Shown piece by piece: positions 12,881 to 23,849 of a DNA stretch of 64,000 nt. The notes under the pieces are model-generated. The model searched no databases. It was given only the letters and a program-made list of their open reading frames with translations, and had not been told where the DNA came from. Both the position numbers and the translations under genes were made by a program. The first letter of the stretch is position 1. Every line of letters starts with the position of its first letter. This stretch comes from Gnetum montanum (taxonomy: Eukaryota; Streptophyta; Gnetopsida; Gnetales; Gnetaceae): positions 375,330 through 439,329 of the forward strand of contig MNCI01000958.1 of NCBI GenBank assembly GCA_015680685.1, in the 5' to 3' direction.

Positions 12881-14430
12881 ATGATTTGTTGCTTGAATTC
12901 CAAGATGACCATGGTGCATAAGAACAAGATTAAGAAGAGATGTCACTCTAATGAGACTCCTACTGGCTTTGATCCTCATGAAAACATGGAGAAGCATGTG
13001 CATGTCAAGGCACATGATGCAACACCTACATGTGAGAATCTAAGCAATAGTAATGAGGTACCTATTAGGAAGCTTGACGATTACTTCCTTGATAAGATGC
13101 AATAGCTATGGTAGCAACTATTGTAAGTTGATAGTGTACTCCTCAGTCACTTACCAATGGCAAAGAGGATGAAAATGGTTCATGATCTTGTTGAAAATTT
13201 GGATTTTCCATATCTTTGACAATTGAACTTGGGAGCTAAGCATAAGCTCTTCATGGCTTAGAATTTTGTACTATGAAATTAGGTGAAATGGATAGGGAAT
13301 GTCATTAATGATATCCAAGTCTTGATGGATGACGTCTTTCAAAGGATGGTGACCCTTGAGGCCTAAGTGAGAAGCTTGAGGCAAGAAAGAAGAAATTGAA
13401 AACCATATGGTTGTTCAAGTAAAGAAAGTGGCATCTAGCTCATGATGGTCTATCCAAGAGTTCTAAGCCAAAGAGCCCAAGATGTGCATCTGTGATTGTG
13501 ACAAAAAACTCTTGGATGTCTTCATCTTTAAGATAGAGTGCTTCCTTGAAATGAATGAATATCTAGAGAAGATGAAGGTCAACATTGCCTCCCAATTCCT
13601 AGATGGAGTTGTTTAGACTTGGTAATTTGCCATAGTCTACAAAAGAAAGTTAGAAACTACTTAGAGGTCAGTGGACACAAAATCTTTTGTCTAGGCACCT
13701 CCATTGACGAAGCTTGGACAAAGTTGAAAGAGCTTTAGCAAACATAAAAGTTGGAGGACTACCTTTGTAAATATCAAGAAGTCATCTTGAAAATCCTAGT
13801 AATGGATGAGAAGTCAAAGTATCAGCTCTTCTTTAATGACCTAAAACTATGGGACCAACAAGAGATCAAAACCTGCAAGATCTCATATTATAGGGAAGCA
13901 CTAGAATTGTAGCCAGGCTAGTGGTTGATTTGAGGTCTTAAAAGTAAGAAAATAATGGAACTAATGTACCTCAACATGGCTAAAGATCTTGTGGTAGATT
14001 AAGAGAACCTAGTGGATGGAATTTTGGAGGTGACTTTCAGGGATTCACATAATATAGTTACCGCTAGTTCTTAGGGTTCTTACTAGAATAATGGAAAGTG
14101 ATGGGATCTTGAAGGCTATGATAACTTCTAGGATAATTCTTTGGAGGACCTATCAATAATCATCCTAAATGTCCAAAAGTGTGGTGTTTCATCTACTCTG
14201 GGAACCATGTTTCTTGAGACTACCCTCAAACTCCCAATTAATGACTAGCTAGAAGGGGTCCAAATGGTGATGGATAGTTGAATGCTCTCAACTATCAACC
14301 ATAAGCTCAGTTGTGAGTAATTGAGATAAATGATAGTGGTCAAGAGATCAAGTCTTTTGGGGTGATTAAGAAGATCTCCTAGAGCCTAGTAGTAATTTAG
14401 TAGAATCTTTAAGGAGAACAACCAAGGTAA
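12881..14430 (+). pseudogene. Decayed gag of the old chromovirus
   Basis: An opening stretch of 74 codons (12881-13105) leads into text with many stops. The strongest gag match is near 13735-13875, 'KLEDYLCKYQEVILKILVMD' followed by 'FFNDLKLWDQQEI'. It lines up with 'KLEDYINSFQELMLLIPDMG' of the gag on the minus strand at 52603-53937. A broken CCHC knuckle (C-F-I-Y-S-G-N-H-V-S-stop-D-Y) lies near 14182-14222. The start codon is uncertain because the 74-codon ORF may belong to the leader. Confidence 0.6.
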
Positions 14431-14481
14431 GAACCCAGCTTACATTTGATACAAATAGTCCTGGTATAGTTTCCAATAAAG

Positions 14482-14639
14482 ATGGTTGATGCCTTTGTTG
14501 ATACAAGTGTTAGTCACAACTTTCTCTCACAAGATATTACTTGTACTCTTAATCTACAAGCACAACCAACTTTGGCATCTTCCAAGTTAGTGAAGTTCTA
14601 TCTAATTAGATGCACCAAAGTTATGAAAGATATGACTAT
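14482..14639 (+). pseudogene. Protease, first part, of the old chromovirus
   Basis: Reads 'MVDAFVDTSVSHNFLSQDI', matching the retropepsin active-site strand (D-T-G-A-S-H-N-F in the family). Here Gly-Ala has become Ser-Val, so the catalytic loop is altered. The frame is cut at 14640 by the solo LTR and resumes at 15470. Confidence 0.7.
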
Positions 14640-15469
14640 TGATGAGCGGCGAGGTACCCCTATGCTCAACCATACAAATATGAGCATTATGCGTGATTCG
14701 GTTGAACTCTAAGGACTAAGTGCTTATGCGCCTTCATAGAACAAGGATGGGTTAGGCGATCATTATCTTCCCAAGCTTACTCGTATGGCACGATTGTATG
14801 GTCAAGTAAACTTGAGGTATCTAATTTTTATGCTTTTTATGTTTATGTCCTGGTGCTAAAAGGGAGAAGTGAAATAATTAAGTAACTAATTTAATTTAAC
14901 TAATCCGCTAGGTTCTAACTAGTCCTAACACCAGCATCTGTTCCCACTCTTCGTACACATCCTGAACCATTGTAACACTACTAGGATTACCAAACGCTAG
15001 TCGTTACTAGGTTACCAAGTGTTCCACATATGCTCAAAGTGGTCGTACTGAGTGTGCTTACTTGTAAAAATTAAAGAATCAATAAAAGAAACATCAATTA
15101 ACTAAAAAAAGCATTAAATAACTGTAAATAAGATTAAATGCAATAAATAAGCTATTCTGAATACTACAAGGTTTATTACAAAGTTCATCTTTATTTCCGA
15201 ACATAAGGTGTGCTCAGGTACACAATGCTCAAATAAAGATCTGTTCACTTTATGACTCCTACTGTGGGCACTCAGAAATAATTCTAACTCTAGAAAGGGA
15301 AAACTGCAAGAGTTTGGGTAAGGGACTAAGAAAATTAATGCCAAAACCAAGTGCACTTGCCTCTTATTTATAGGCAACAAAACAGGTTTCGATATCGGAT
15401 GTCTGATATTGCTTGGTAGGCTTCGATATCGTAGACCTGATATCACAAATCCAATATCGCAGTTCATCA
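14640..15469 (-). repeat. Solo LTR, Athila/Tat-type family
   Basis: Starts TGATGAGCGGCGAGG and ends CAGTTCATCA, the reverse of the family LTR. On the minus strand it carries the TATA box (about 15363-15373) and four full GATATC or related words between 15388 and 15460. It is flanked by ACTAT (14635-14639) and ACTGT (15470-15474), a 5-bp target duplication with one later change. No internal element sequence remains, so the copy was reduced by recombination between its two LTRs. It lies inside the protease of the old chromovirus. Confidence 0.88.
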
Positions 15470-16937
15470 ACTGTAAATGTTGGTTGGTGGAGTGGAAAAC
15501 TAGAGTTCTTTGTCTTAGAAATTGATTCTTTCTAAGTCATTATTGGACAAGAATTCCTTAAGAAAGCAAAGGTACTAGTTTCCCCATACCTAGATGCTCT
15601 ATACATCTTGCATGAGGATTCACCTTACATGGTGAAGACCTTTACATTGGTAGCAACTAGTACTAACTAAGAAGCCTAGATTGTTTCACCTATGATGATG
15701 AAGTTGGTTATTCGAGAGCTAACCCAACAGATTTTTCTTACAATGTTGAGAGAGATGGAAGATGAATGTACTACATGGATGAGTGCATAGGGTGAAAATG
15801 TGCTAAAGATCTAATGCTAGTATAGTTACTTGAAGAACAACTAGATTAATAAGTTGTTGATAATAAAATTTAGTTATTACCAAGGATTACCCTTCCTAGG
15901 CAGTGACCCTACAGAATTATTACTTCTGAATTAGTGAAGCTAAGGAAGCAGTTAATAATCTTGGTAAAGAAGGGTATTTTAACCCTCAAAATCTCCTTAT
16001 AGAATCCCAGTGTTATTTGCTAAGAAAAAAGATGACTCATTGAGATTGTGTTGCAACTTTAGTCTCCTTAATAAGTACAACATCAAGAATAAGTATTTGG
16101 TACCATTGGTTTTAGAAATATTTGATCAGTTCGCAAGGGTTTGAGTTTTCTCTTAACTTGACATCCATCAAGGTTATTATTAGGTATAGATTGCAAAGGA
16201 TGATGAAGAGAAGATGACATGTGTTACTTGTTATAATTAATACAAGTGGATGATCATGCCTTTTGGATTGTGCTCATGAATGAAGTGTTTTGTTCATTCT
16301 TGGATAAGTCTATTGTGATGTACCTCGATGATATTTTGGTGTACTCTCACTTGATGGATGAGCATCTTTAACATTTGAATTTGGTGTTCTCAAAATTGCA
16401 ATAGTACAAACTATATGCCATGTGGGAGAGGTGTGAATTTGGTAAGCAAGAGCTGAGATTTTCAAACCACATTATTAGTGGAGGCAAGATAAAGCAACAT
16501 CAATAGAAAGTGGAGGCCATTGCCACTTGGCCATTCCAAAATATGTGCATTAGTTGTGCCAATTCTTAGGATTGACAAGTTATTATAGGAATGTTTGGAA
16601 TTTCTTTGGAGTGATGACAACCTTAACTAACTTGAAAAAGACGGATGTTCCTTAGAACTAGAACCACCAATGTCAGTAAGCATTCATTAAAATTAGGATG
16701 GTTCTCACAACTCAACTTATGCTAATCCTTCTTGATTTTTCAAAACCTTTTGAAGTTCATACAAATGCTTTGGATGAGATAATTGGTGGGTTATTTTTGC
16801 AAGATAATCATCCTGTGGAATTTGAGTCAAAGAAATTGTATCAAACTAAGTAGTTGTGGCTAATACATAAAAAGAATAAATTCACCATTGTGCATTGTCT
16901 TTGTGTATGGTGATATTATATGCTTGATGATCTTGTG
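15470..16937 (+). pseudogene. Protease end, RT and RNase H start of the old chromovirus
   Basis: Protease text resumes with 'IIGQEFLKKAKVLVSPYLDA' near 15540-15600. RT follows from about 15880 with many stops and frameshifts; the active-site box survives as 'VMYLDDILVYSH' (about 16314-16350). RNase H starts near 16640, and 'FTIVHCLCVW' is visible at 16879-16910 just before the insertion at 16938. YLDDILVYS is the usual chromovirus form, unlike the FMDDF of the inserted element. Confidence 0.75.
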
Positions 16938-16945
16938 TGATGGGA

Positions 16946-17056
16946 TGCGATATCGCACAAGCCGCGATATCGCGTACATGATATCGCGTCCGCCTCGATA
17001 TCGCATCCCCTACGATATCGCGTCTTCCCCTATGATATCGCGTACGCGATATCGTA
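16946..17056 (+). promoter_or_regulatory. U3 array of GCGATATCGC-like palindromes before the TATA box
   Basis: Seven GATATC cores, mostly flanked by GC/CG, are spaced 17, 14, 17, 17, 20 and 14 bp apart. The last lies about 23 bp before the TATA box at 17071. The 3' LTR has four such cores plus one AATATC at 14, 17, 17 and 14 bp spacing. A role as binding sites for the LTR promoter is an inference from position and repetition. Confidence 0.6.
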
Positions 17057-17070
17057 GTGCATCGTCAAAT

Positions 17071-17084
17071 CTATAAATAAGAGG
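17071..17084 (+). promoter_or_regulatory. LTR TATA box
   Basis: ctataaataagagg follows the palindrome array. The same 'tataaataagaggt' text occurs in the LTRs at 25804, 57190 and, inverted, near 58945 and 15363. Confidence 0.7.
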
Positions 17085-17797
17085 TAGCTCTCCCTTATTT
17101 CTCATTCTAGGCCTAAACTGTAGTGAAACTTTGGTAGTTTTACCTCTCCAAAGATAGAATAATTTCCATGTGCCCGCAGTAGAAGCTTCAAAGTGAACAA
17201 ACCTTTATTCGAGCAAATATTATACCTGAACACAAGTTTGTGTACAAAAATAAAGACGAACTTCTTGGATAAACCTTGTAGTGCATGGAATAGGCTAAAT
17301 AGGATTTTATTTATTGTTTATTTTTTATTGTTTAATGCTTTATTAGTTGATTAAATCTTTCTCAACCCTTCTCTCATAGTTAAGTGCATTCAGTACGACC
17401 GCTTCGAGCACATGTGTTACACTTGGTGATCCCAGCAACAAATAGCGTTTGGTAACCAAGGTTGCATTGGTTCAGGGTGTGAACGGTAAGTGCGAATGAA
17501 TACTGATGATAGGTTAATTAAGGCTTAGTTAGCTAGTTAAAGTTAGTTAATTAGGCTCTTCACCCTTCACCTTATCAGCATAGGAGATAAAACATAAAAG
17601 ACATAAAAATCATATACCTCAAACTTACTTAACCATACAACCGTGACAAATACAAGTAAGTCTGGGAAGATAACGAATGATTAACCTTAAGTGTTCCATA
17701 AGGTGTGTAGGCACTTAGTCTACGGAGTTGGACCGAATCGCACGTGTAATGCTCGTATTCGTATGGTTGAGTGTAGGGGTACCTTACCACTCATCAT

Positions 17798-17815
17798 TGG
17801 CACCGTTGCCGGGGA
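17798..17815 (+). other. Primer-binding site, tRNA-Asp type
   Basis: tggcaccgttgccgggga starts one base after the 5' LTR. It matches the known Athila-type primer site (TGGCGCCGTTGCCGGGGA, tRNA-Asp) at 17 of 18 bases. The sister LTR at 57036-57924 has tggcatcgttgccaggga in the same place. Confidence 0.85.
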
Positions 17816-17940
17816 CTAAGTGTTTGTGCACTAAGTAGAACATAGGAAATTATCCACATCGTTGGGAACCTAAATGAACCCTTAGGGTTAATTAAACAAA
17901 AAATTATATAACGGTTAATTAGCACACCGAATAAGACACA

Positions 17941-20328
17941 ATGTCTTCTTCTTCTTCTCATAAGAGCACTTCACCACCTAGGGATCATACAAGAAACAGT
18001 CAGTGGTCTAAAACACATAACCAAAATCTGCCAATTCCTCAATAGTATCGGGTGGTATATACTCATCCCAATGAGTATCTACCAAATTTTACTTTTATCC
18101 TCCATCAGGATGAACAACTGCACTGGAGAGACTTGCAAGGTAACATAGTGTTACCTCCAGATCGGGCAGTTCCTAACATGCTCCTCCATGCTCTGGCACA
18201 AATAGGCATGACACAGCTATATGTTGAATACGTTATAGGTGATTTTGACACAAGGGATTACCATCCCATAGCTACACAATGTTCAAGGGACTCAAGGCAG
18301 GAGAGTCACCATACATTGTTGAAGGGCAAAGGGGTCCTGCACATCCTAAGAGAAATTGGAGATGGTGAACCACTTATAACAGGTTCTCCATCAAATGATG
18401 TTCCCCCTCCTAACAATAGTGAGGAGGTGGAGTATCAGAACCTACACTCCACGATACACAACCCTAGTTCTAATCCCCGTGAATGCCAACTATTCACTGA
18501 GGGAACAAAAACACATGACAAGGACAGGCATTCATATCGTCATCACGATGGGGGCTGTAGCCACATAAGAGAAGGTAGGAGACATCGTTATGGCGATGGA
18601 TCTTCTTCTTCTTTCCCTTCATCACATCATTCACCCTCTCCTTCCACATCAAGGCATAGTCATAGAGAGCATAACAGTGAGGATAAGGGTAAGCAAAATG
18701 AGAGACCTCGATAAGAGAGTTGAGATAGAGGACGAGGGCAGTCTAGAGAGTCTAGGCATGAAAGAAGGGAAAGTAGGGAACCATGTAGGCATCATAGAAG
18801 TCATGAGAGAGATGATCATGACAAACCCCTACTTGCCACCTAAAGTATGCTAGATATTACGGATGTAGTGAGAATACCCAAAAGGCATCAAAAAGATAGT
18901 TAGACCAAGAGACTAGATATGAACAATATCTCACGCTTCGAAGGGGGATACAATGCTGATCCACAAAATCATTTATAGGCATTCCACGATGCCTGTGCCT
19001 TGCAGAACATAGAAAATGAGTGGCAGAAATTAAAGTTGTTTCCTAGGACACTCATAAAGGAAGCAGAGAGTTGGTAACAGTCCTTAGAACCGAAAACCAT
19101 TAGGAGGTGGAGTACGATGTTAGAACTCTTCAACGATAAATACTAAACGTACTCCAAAGTGTCCAACTTGCGTAAGCAGATTCAAGGATGGAAGTAGGGT
19201 AATCACGAACCCTTGGATGCTACCATGGGCCGATATTATGCATTGCTACATCGTTGCCCGGGCCATGGTTATGCACAACGGGATCAACTACGCCATCTCG
19301 TATATGGGCTAAGACATGAAACTAGGAGAACCCTTGGGACTTATGCCCAAGGGAGATTATTAGAACTTAGATTCCATGAAATTCATCGATTGTTGGAGCA
19401 AGTAGCTAAAGAAGAAGGGGAGCTATGGAAAAGAGAAAGCACAGAAGAATACAACCGCGATCGTTCCCTCTGAAAGAGGGGAGTGAGATTCTGCGATGAA
19501 GAGGATGAGTCATCACTCGAAGAGTTGGTGAATAGAAAAACCTTGCCGCTTCAAAAGCTAACAACAGAAGTATCGGCTAAGGTAGATGAAATATGGAGCT
19601 CCTTAGATAGTAAAATTGAAATTGTCCTAAAGATTGTAGAGGAATCTAAGGAGGAACGAAGTAGTGACAAGGACAAGAAAAAGCAGAGAGATTCAGGCCA
19701 TGCACGTGACAAGGGTAAGGGAAAAATGAATATCGCTGATGAGGTTGTGGATTCAGATATAGAAAATGATGGTGGATGCAAGATCTACCAATATGACCAT
19801 CCTAAGGGATGTTGCCTGATAATCTCACATCTACAAGAGTCTGGGGTGTATGCACTCAACTCAAGACTTAATAGACGGTAGGCACCCCAAAGGTTACCTT
19901 ATCCCCAAGGTAACCCATGGCAGTTCCACCAACTATTAACGTACTATCCAAGTGGAACTCCACCACAACCTATTGGGTAACATCAGCAGTGGCAACACTC
20001 ACAATCGTGGGGAGTGCCACCGCCTAGACAACAATACCCTTACCGGCAACCTAATCCTTATGGCTATTACATGCAGCAACCAGTTTCTCCAAGTGACTCT
20101 ATGGGTCACACAACCCCACAACGTCACTACCTAGTTTGGGAATATTTTCAAACTCCCTCTTCTGAAAGGGACACTCGACATGTATACCATCCTCCAAATC
20201 CATCCGCACCTCTCATGCCGATAGCTCCACCACCAGCCGCTCCAACAATGCCAAGGGTATTTCCCATTCAATCGCAAACAACCCAATGTCACGAGAGCTT
20301 CCAATCCTCAATTCTCAGTTGGTCCTGA
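17941..20328 (+). pseudogene. Gag of the complete element, interrupted by stops
   Basis: One frame from the ATG at 17941, 143 bp after the primer site, is readable to 20328 with about a dozen stops, the first at 18043. The start is supported by the sister copy at 58066, whose gag ATG lies at nearly the same distance from its primer site. Regions: a Ser-rich start, a His/Arg/Ser-rich stretch (about 18520-18830), a capsid-like core (about 18900-19440, with 'FPRTLIKEAESW' and 'YYALLHRCPGHGY'), an acidic/Lys-rich charged stretch (19483-19780) and a Pro/Gln-rich tail (19880-20300). No complete CCHC knuckle was seen. The absence of frameshifts over 2.4 kb is notable given the number of stops. Confidence 0.8.
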
Positions 20329-20519
20329 CAATCTTATGCAAAAAAGATCTTTCTTTAGAACCAACAATCCAACTAAGCCCTCACCCTCACAAGCGGTTGA
20401 ACATTTAAACACCTCCATACCAAATAAGGTTTCGGGATCCCCTTCAATCCAAAAATTGCACCCAATGCACATGGTTGTGTTAACACATACCGTTACCGAC
20501 TAGATTAAGGTAGTTCACC

Positions 20520-23500
20520 TTCCCAAGAAATTATCTGATCCTGGAAGCCTCCTAATTTATCTCCAGGTCGCTGGGAATGAACCTCATAAGGCTCTTCTTG
20601 ACTCAGGTTCTAGAGTTAACTTAATCTCACAAGAATTGTATAAAACCTGGAACCTACCTCCACTCAAGAAGAGCAATATTCTCTTAGAGCTAGCTGACCA
20701 GTCCATCATTGTTCCTTTGGGACAGGTTGAAGACATTATTACCATCGTGGGTGGTTGGTCATACCCAGATGATTTCCTGGTGATCCAAATAAATAATGAC
20801 AAAGGGGATTTCCCAATAATAATGGGAAGGGCATTGCTATTATAGTTTTTTGGATGGATATAGTGGATATAATCAAATACAAATAGCACTAGAAGATCAA
20901 GCCAAAACAATGTTCACCAATCCCTAGGGAACATTTGCATATAAGCAAATGCCATTTGGCTTGTGCAATGCCCCCGCCACGTTCTAATGTTTAGTCCTAA
21001 GCATATTTCAACAACAGATAGGAAATGGAGTGGAAGTCTTTATGGACGACTTCTCCACTTATGGAACAAGCTTTGATCAAGCCCTAGACCGATTAGAGCA
21101 ATTGCTGAAACGATGCGTTGAAACCAACCTAAAGCTCAACTAGCAGAAAATCCATTTGATGGTTCAAGAGGGCATAGTAGTGGGGCATAAGATTTTGCAA
21201 CCAAGAATAGAGGTAGACCCAGAAAAAGTTAAGGTTATCCAAGGAATTACTCGATAACCAAAAATGGTCAAAGATATTCAGTCATCCCTTAGACACATTG
21301 GCTACTACAGGAGATTCATTGAGAACTTCTCCAAGATTGCCAAACCATTGGTAGAATTAACGAAAAAAGATGCACCCTTCGAATGGACCAGGGAATGTGA
21401 ACGAGCATTCCAAAATCTAAAACAAAGGCTTGTGGAAACCCCTATTCTATAAGCCCCCGACTATTCCAGACCATTTCATATAATGACCGATGCATCTAAT
21501 TATGCCTTAGGAGCTGTACTAACATAATTAGATGAACAAAAACGCCCTTATTACATCCATTATGCGAGTAAGAGTATTGCTAGTGCACAACTCAACTAAA
21601 CAACTACCGAAAAGGAATTAATGGCTATAGTGTTTGCACTAGACAAATTTAGGCACTATGTGTTGGGCTACAAAGTGTACATTCATACAGATCATAGTGT
21701 AATTCGGTTCCTCATGAACAAGCCAATGGTTAGCCCTCGTATTATACGTTGGTTGGTAATCCTTCAAGAGTTTGATTTAACAATAGTAGATCGAAAGGGC
21801 ACCGAGAACGTAGTTGCTGATCATTTATCTCGGTTGCGTTGGGACAACAAAGAGCATGAATATGTCATATCTGATCATTTTCCTAATGAAACCCTCTTTG
21901 CTGGTGTAGTGAGTCAGACCCAAATTTTTCAATTTTTTTCTTAACCCCTACACCTTCGGTAGTCACCACTATGATATATCCATATTCGTATAAGCCATAC
22001 CACAACTCAGCCAATGGACTGTTCACCGAAGCAAGGTATCAACTACATTATGATTCATTTACCCTGTCTAATATAAAGACTGTGTTATGTGTGCAGATGG
22101 TAATCATGCAACAATGAATTGGATCTGGAAGGAACACTTGGAATGGAGCAGTGCTGAAGCAGCTATGCAAAGAACAAGATGGATGGCACGGTTATGGATG
22201 GATAACGAAAGGCGCAATCTTGGCATTGGCAGCATCAAAACTTCTTTCTCTCTCTCTTTCTCAGCTGCCAAATAAGGCCTGATGTCAAATGTATAAGGTG
22301 TTCACTCTTGTTGTCATGAACACCAGTTTTGTCTTGTTCTGTAATGATGATCCGTTCACATGTCATTCCATTAGTTCCATTTGAGTCAATAATCCCATAC
22401 CGTCCCAATATTTTATAAGGAACTCGAGGACGATTTTTTATTTAGTCATGGGGGCATGATGGGACGCGATATCGCATGGGCCAACCCATGGGAACAAATT
22501 GGTATAGTAGCATTCTTACTTATCTCCTTACCCAACAAACACCGCAGGGGTTGAACTTTAGGAAGAAGCAACGGTTTCTTCACAAAACCAAGTACTTCAT
22601 GGAAATCAAGGGACAACTCTATAAAGTCTATCCTAATGGCTTGGTTCGAAGGTGTGTGCCCAATGAGGATCAATTAAGAGTTCTCCAGGATGCTCATGAG
22701 GGTCCCTGTGGAGGCCACTATGCAGGGAGACGAACGGCCACTAAGATCCTACTTGCAGGATATTACTGGCCAATGTTATTTTGGGATGCCCATTAATTTG
22801 TCCAATCCTGTGTGTGCTATCAACGGGATGGTGGAATGACTACTAGAATGGAGGGTCCGCAACAATGGATTCAACCCTTGGAACCCTTCGACATATGGGG
22901 AATAGATTTTATGGGGCCTATTACACCAATGTCCAATGGGAAAGCTTATATCATTGTTGTTGTTGACTATTTAACCAAATGGGTTGAAGCAGTTGTTATA
23001 ACAGATTGCACATCATCTACAATTGCACGATTTGTACAACAAAAAATCATAAATAGGTTTGGTGTGCCACGGGTACTCATCTCTGATAATGGAACACATT
23101 TTACAGGTGCAACCTTTCACAAGTTAATGCAACACTTAGGGGTTGAACATAAATTGACCACACCTTATCACCCCCAAGCTAATGGCCAAGCTGAGGTCAC
23201 CAATCGAGACATTACGAGAATATTAACGAGAATAATTAGCAAATTTAGGCGAGATTGGAGCATGAAACTGAATGATGCTCTCTGGGCATACCACTCCACT
23301 TGGAAACTCCCTACAGGCTACTCTCCCTACGAGTTGGTGTACAGAAAATTCCTAAAACTTCCAATTCAAACTGAGCTTTGTACATTGTCCATGGCATGTG
23401 ACCTCCACCTTGACCTTGATCTAGCATAAAAACAAAGATTGGCATCTCTAAATGTGCTAGATGAGAATCGATTGGTTGCCCTGTCATCAAACGAGATACA

Positions 23501-23849
23501 CAAGGCACATAACAAATAACGTCATGACTTAAAAATTCGAAGGGTTAAGTACCAACTAGGAGACAAGGTCCTTTACTGGAACCTCGTGCATGTACCACAA
23601 CATACAAAATTTCAAACATTGTGGGAAGGACCCTACATTATCCATACGACCTTTCCCTCGAGAGCCATGACAATATACAAGCCTGAAACCCTTAATAAGA
23701 AATTACTGGTCAATGTGCAACAAACCAAACCTTTCCATGAACCAAGAACAGCCAGTGCAAATTACACCTTTGATAGCAGACAACCACACTCCTTATTTCG
23801 GATCTCTCCCTTTCCATTTAGTCATGGGGAAGATGGTCACCTGTGCTAA
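20520..23849 (+). pseudogene. Pol of the complete element, deleted and interrupted
   Basis: Protease (about 20570-20840) has 'LLDSGSRVNLISQELY' with an intact D-S-G. At about 20840 the text jumps from the protease end straight into mid-RT ('FFGWI' region), skipping about 0.9 kb present in the minus copy at 62630-63560. The RT active site 'FMDDFSTYG' (about 21038-21064), the rest of RT and RNase H (21264-21900) follow, with stops. A 560 bp foreign segment interrupts at 21913-22476. Integrase resumes at 22477 with a long open stretch 22812-23429 holding the D-D-E core words ('IDFMGPITP', 'SDNGTHFTG', 'TPYHPQANGQAEVTN'). The C-terminal tail ends at 23849. Lack of the RT N-terminus means no functional polymerase. 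Confidence 0.85.
21913..22476 (+). repeat. Copy of the element's 3' end lodged inside pol
   Basis: This segment repeats 25184-25727 of the same element: 'gacccaaatttttc...cttcggtagtcaccactatg', through 'aatcccataccgtcccaatattttataagg', the polypurine tract at 22441-22456 and the first 20 bp of the LTR (TGATGGGACGCGATATCGC). Pol reads 'LFAGVV' up to about 21909 and resumes at about 22477 with 'QPMGTNWYSSILTYLL'. The minus copy reads these two parts continuously (61509-61640), so this is an insertion. Confidence 0.85.

Larger units (their letters stand above)
16938..17796 (+). repeat. 5' LTR of the complete element
   Basis: TGATGGGATGCG...CCACTCATCA, 859 bp. U3 holds seven GATATC palindromes (starts 16949, 16966, 16980, 16997, 17014, 17034, 17048), then the TATA box at 17071-17080 and a likely poly(A) signal 'aataaag' at about 17258. 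It is visibly diverged from the 3' LTR (many single-base changes plus indels), so the insertion is not recent. Confidence 0.92.

Noticed and set aside
18590-18853. 87-codon ORF overlapping gag
   Set aside because: It is an alternative frame of the gag stretch 17941-20328, which has the supported start and element context.
22087-22275. 62-codon ORF (MCADGNHATMNW...) with a near copy at 25351-25539
   Set aside because: The two copies are the duplicated 3' end segment, so likeness is expected. The start is TTG in the second copy, and the minus element has frameshifts in it.
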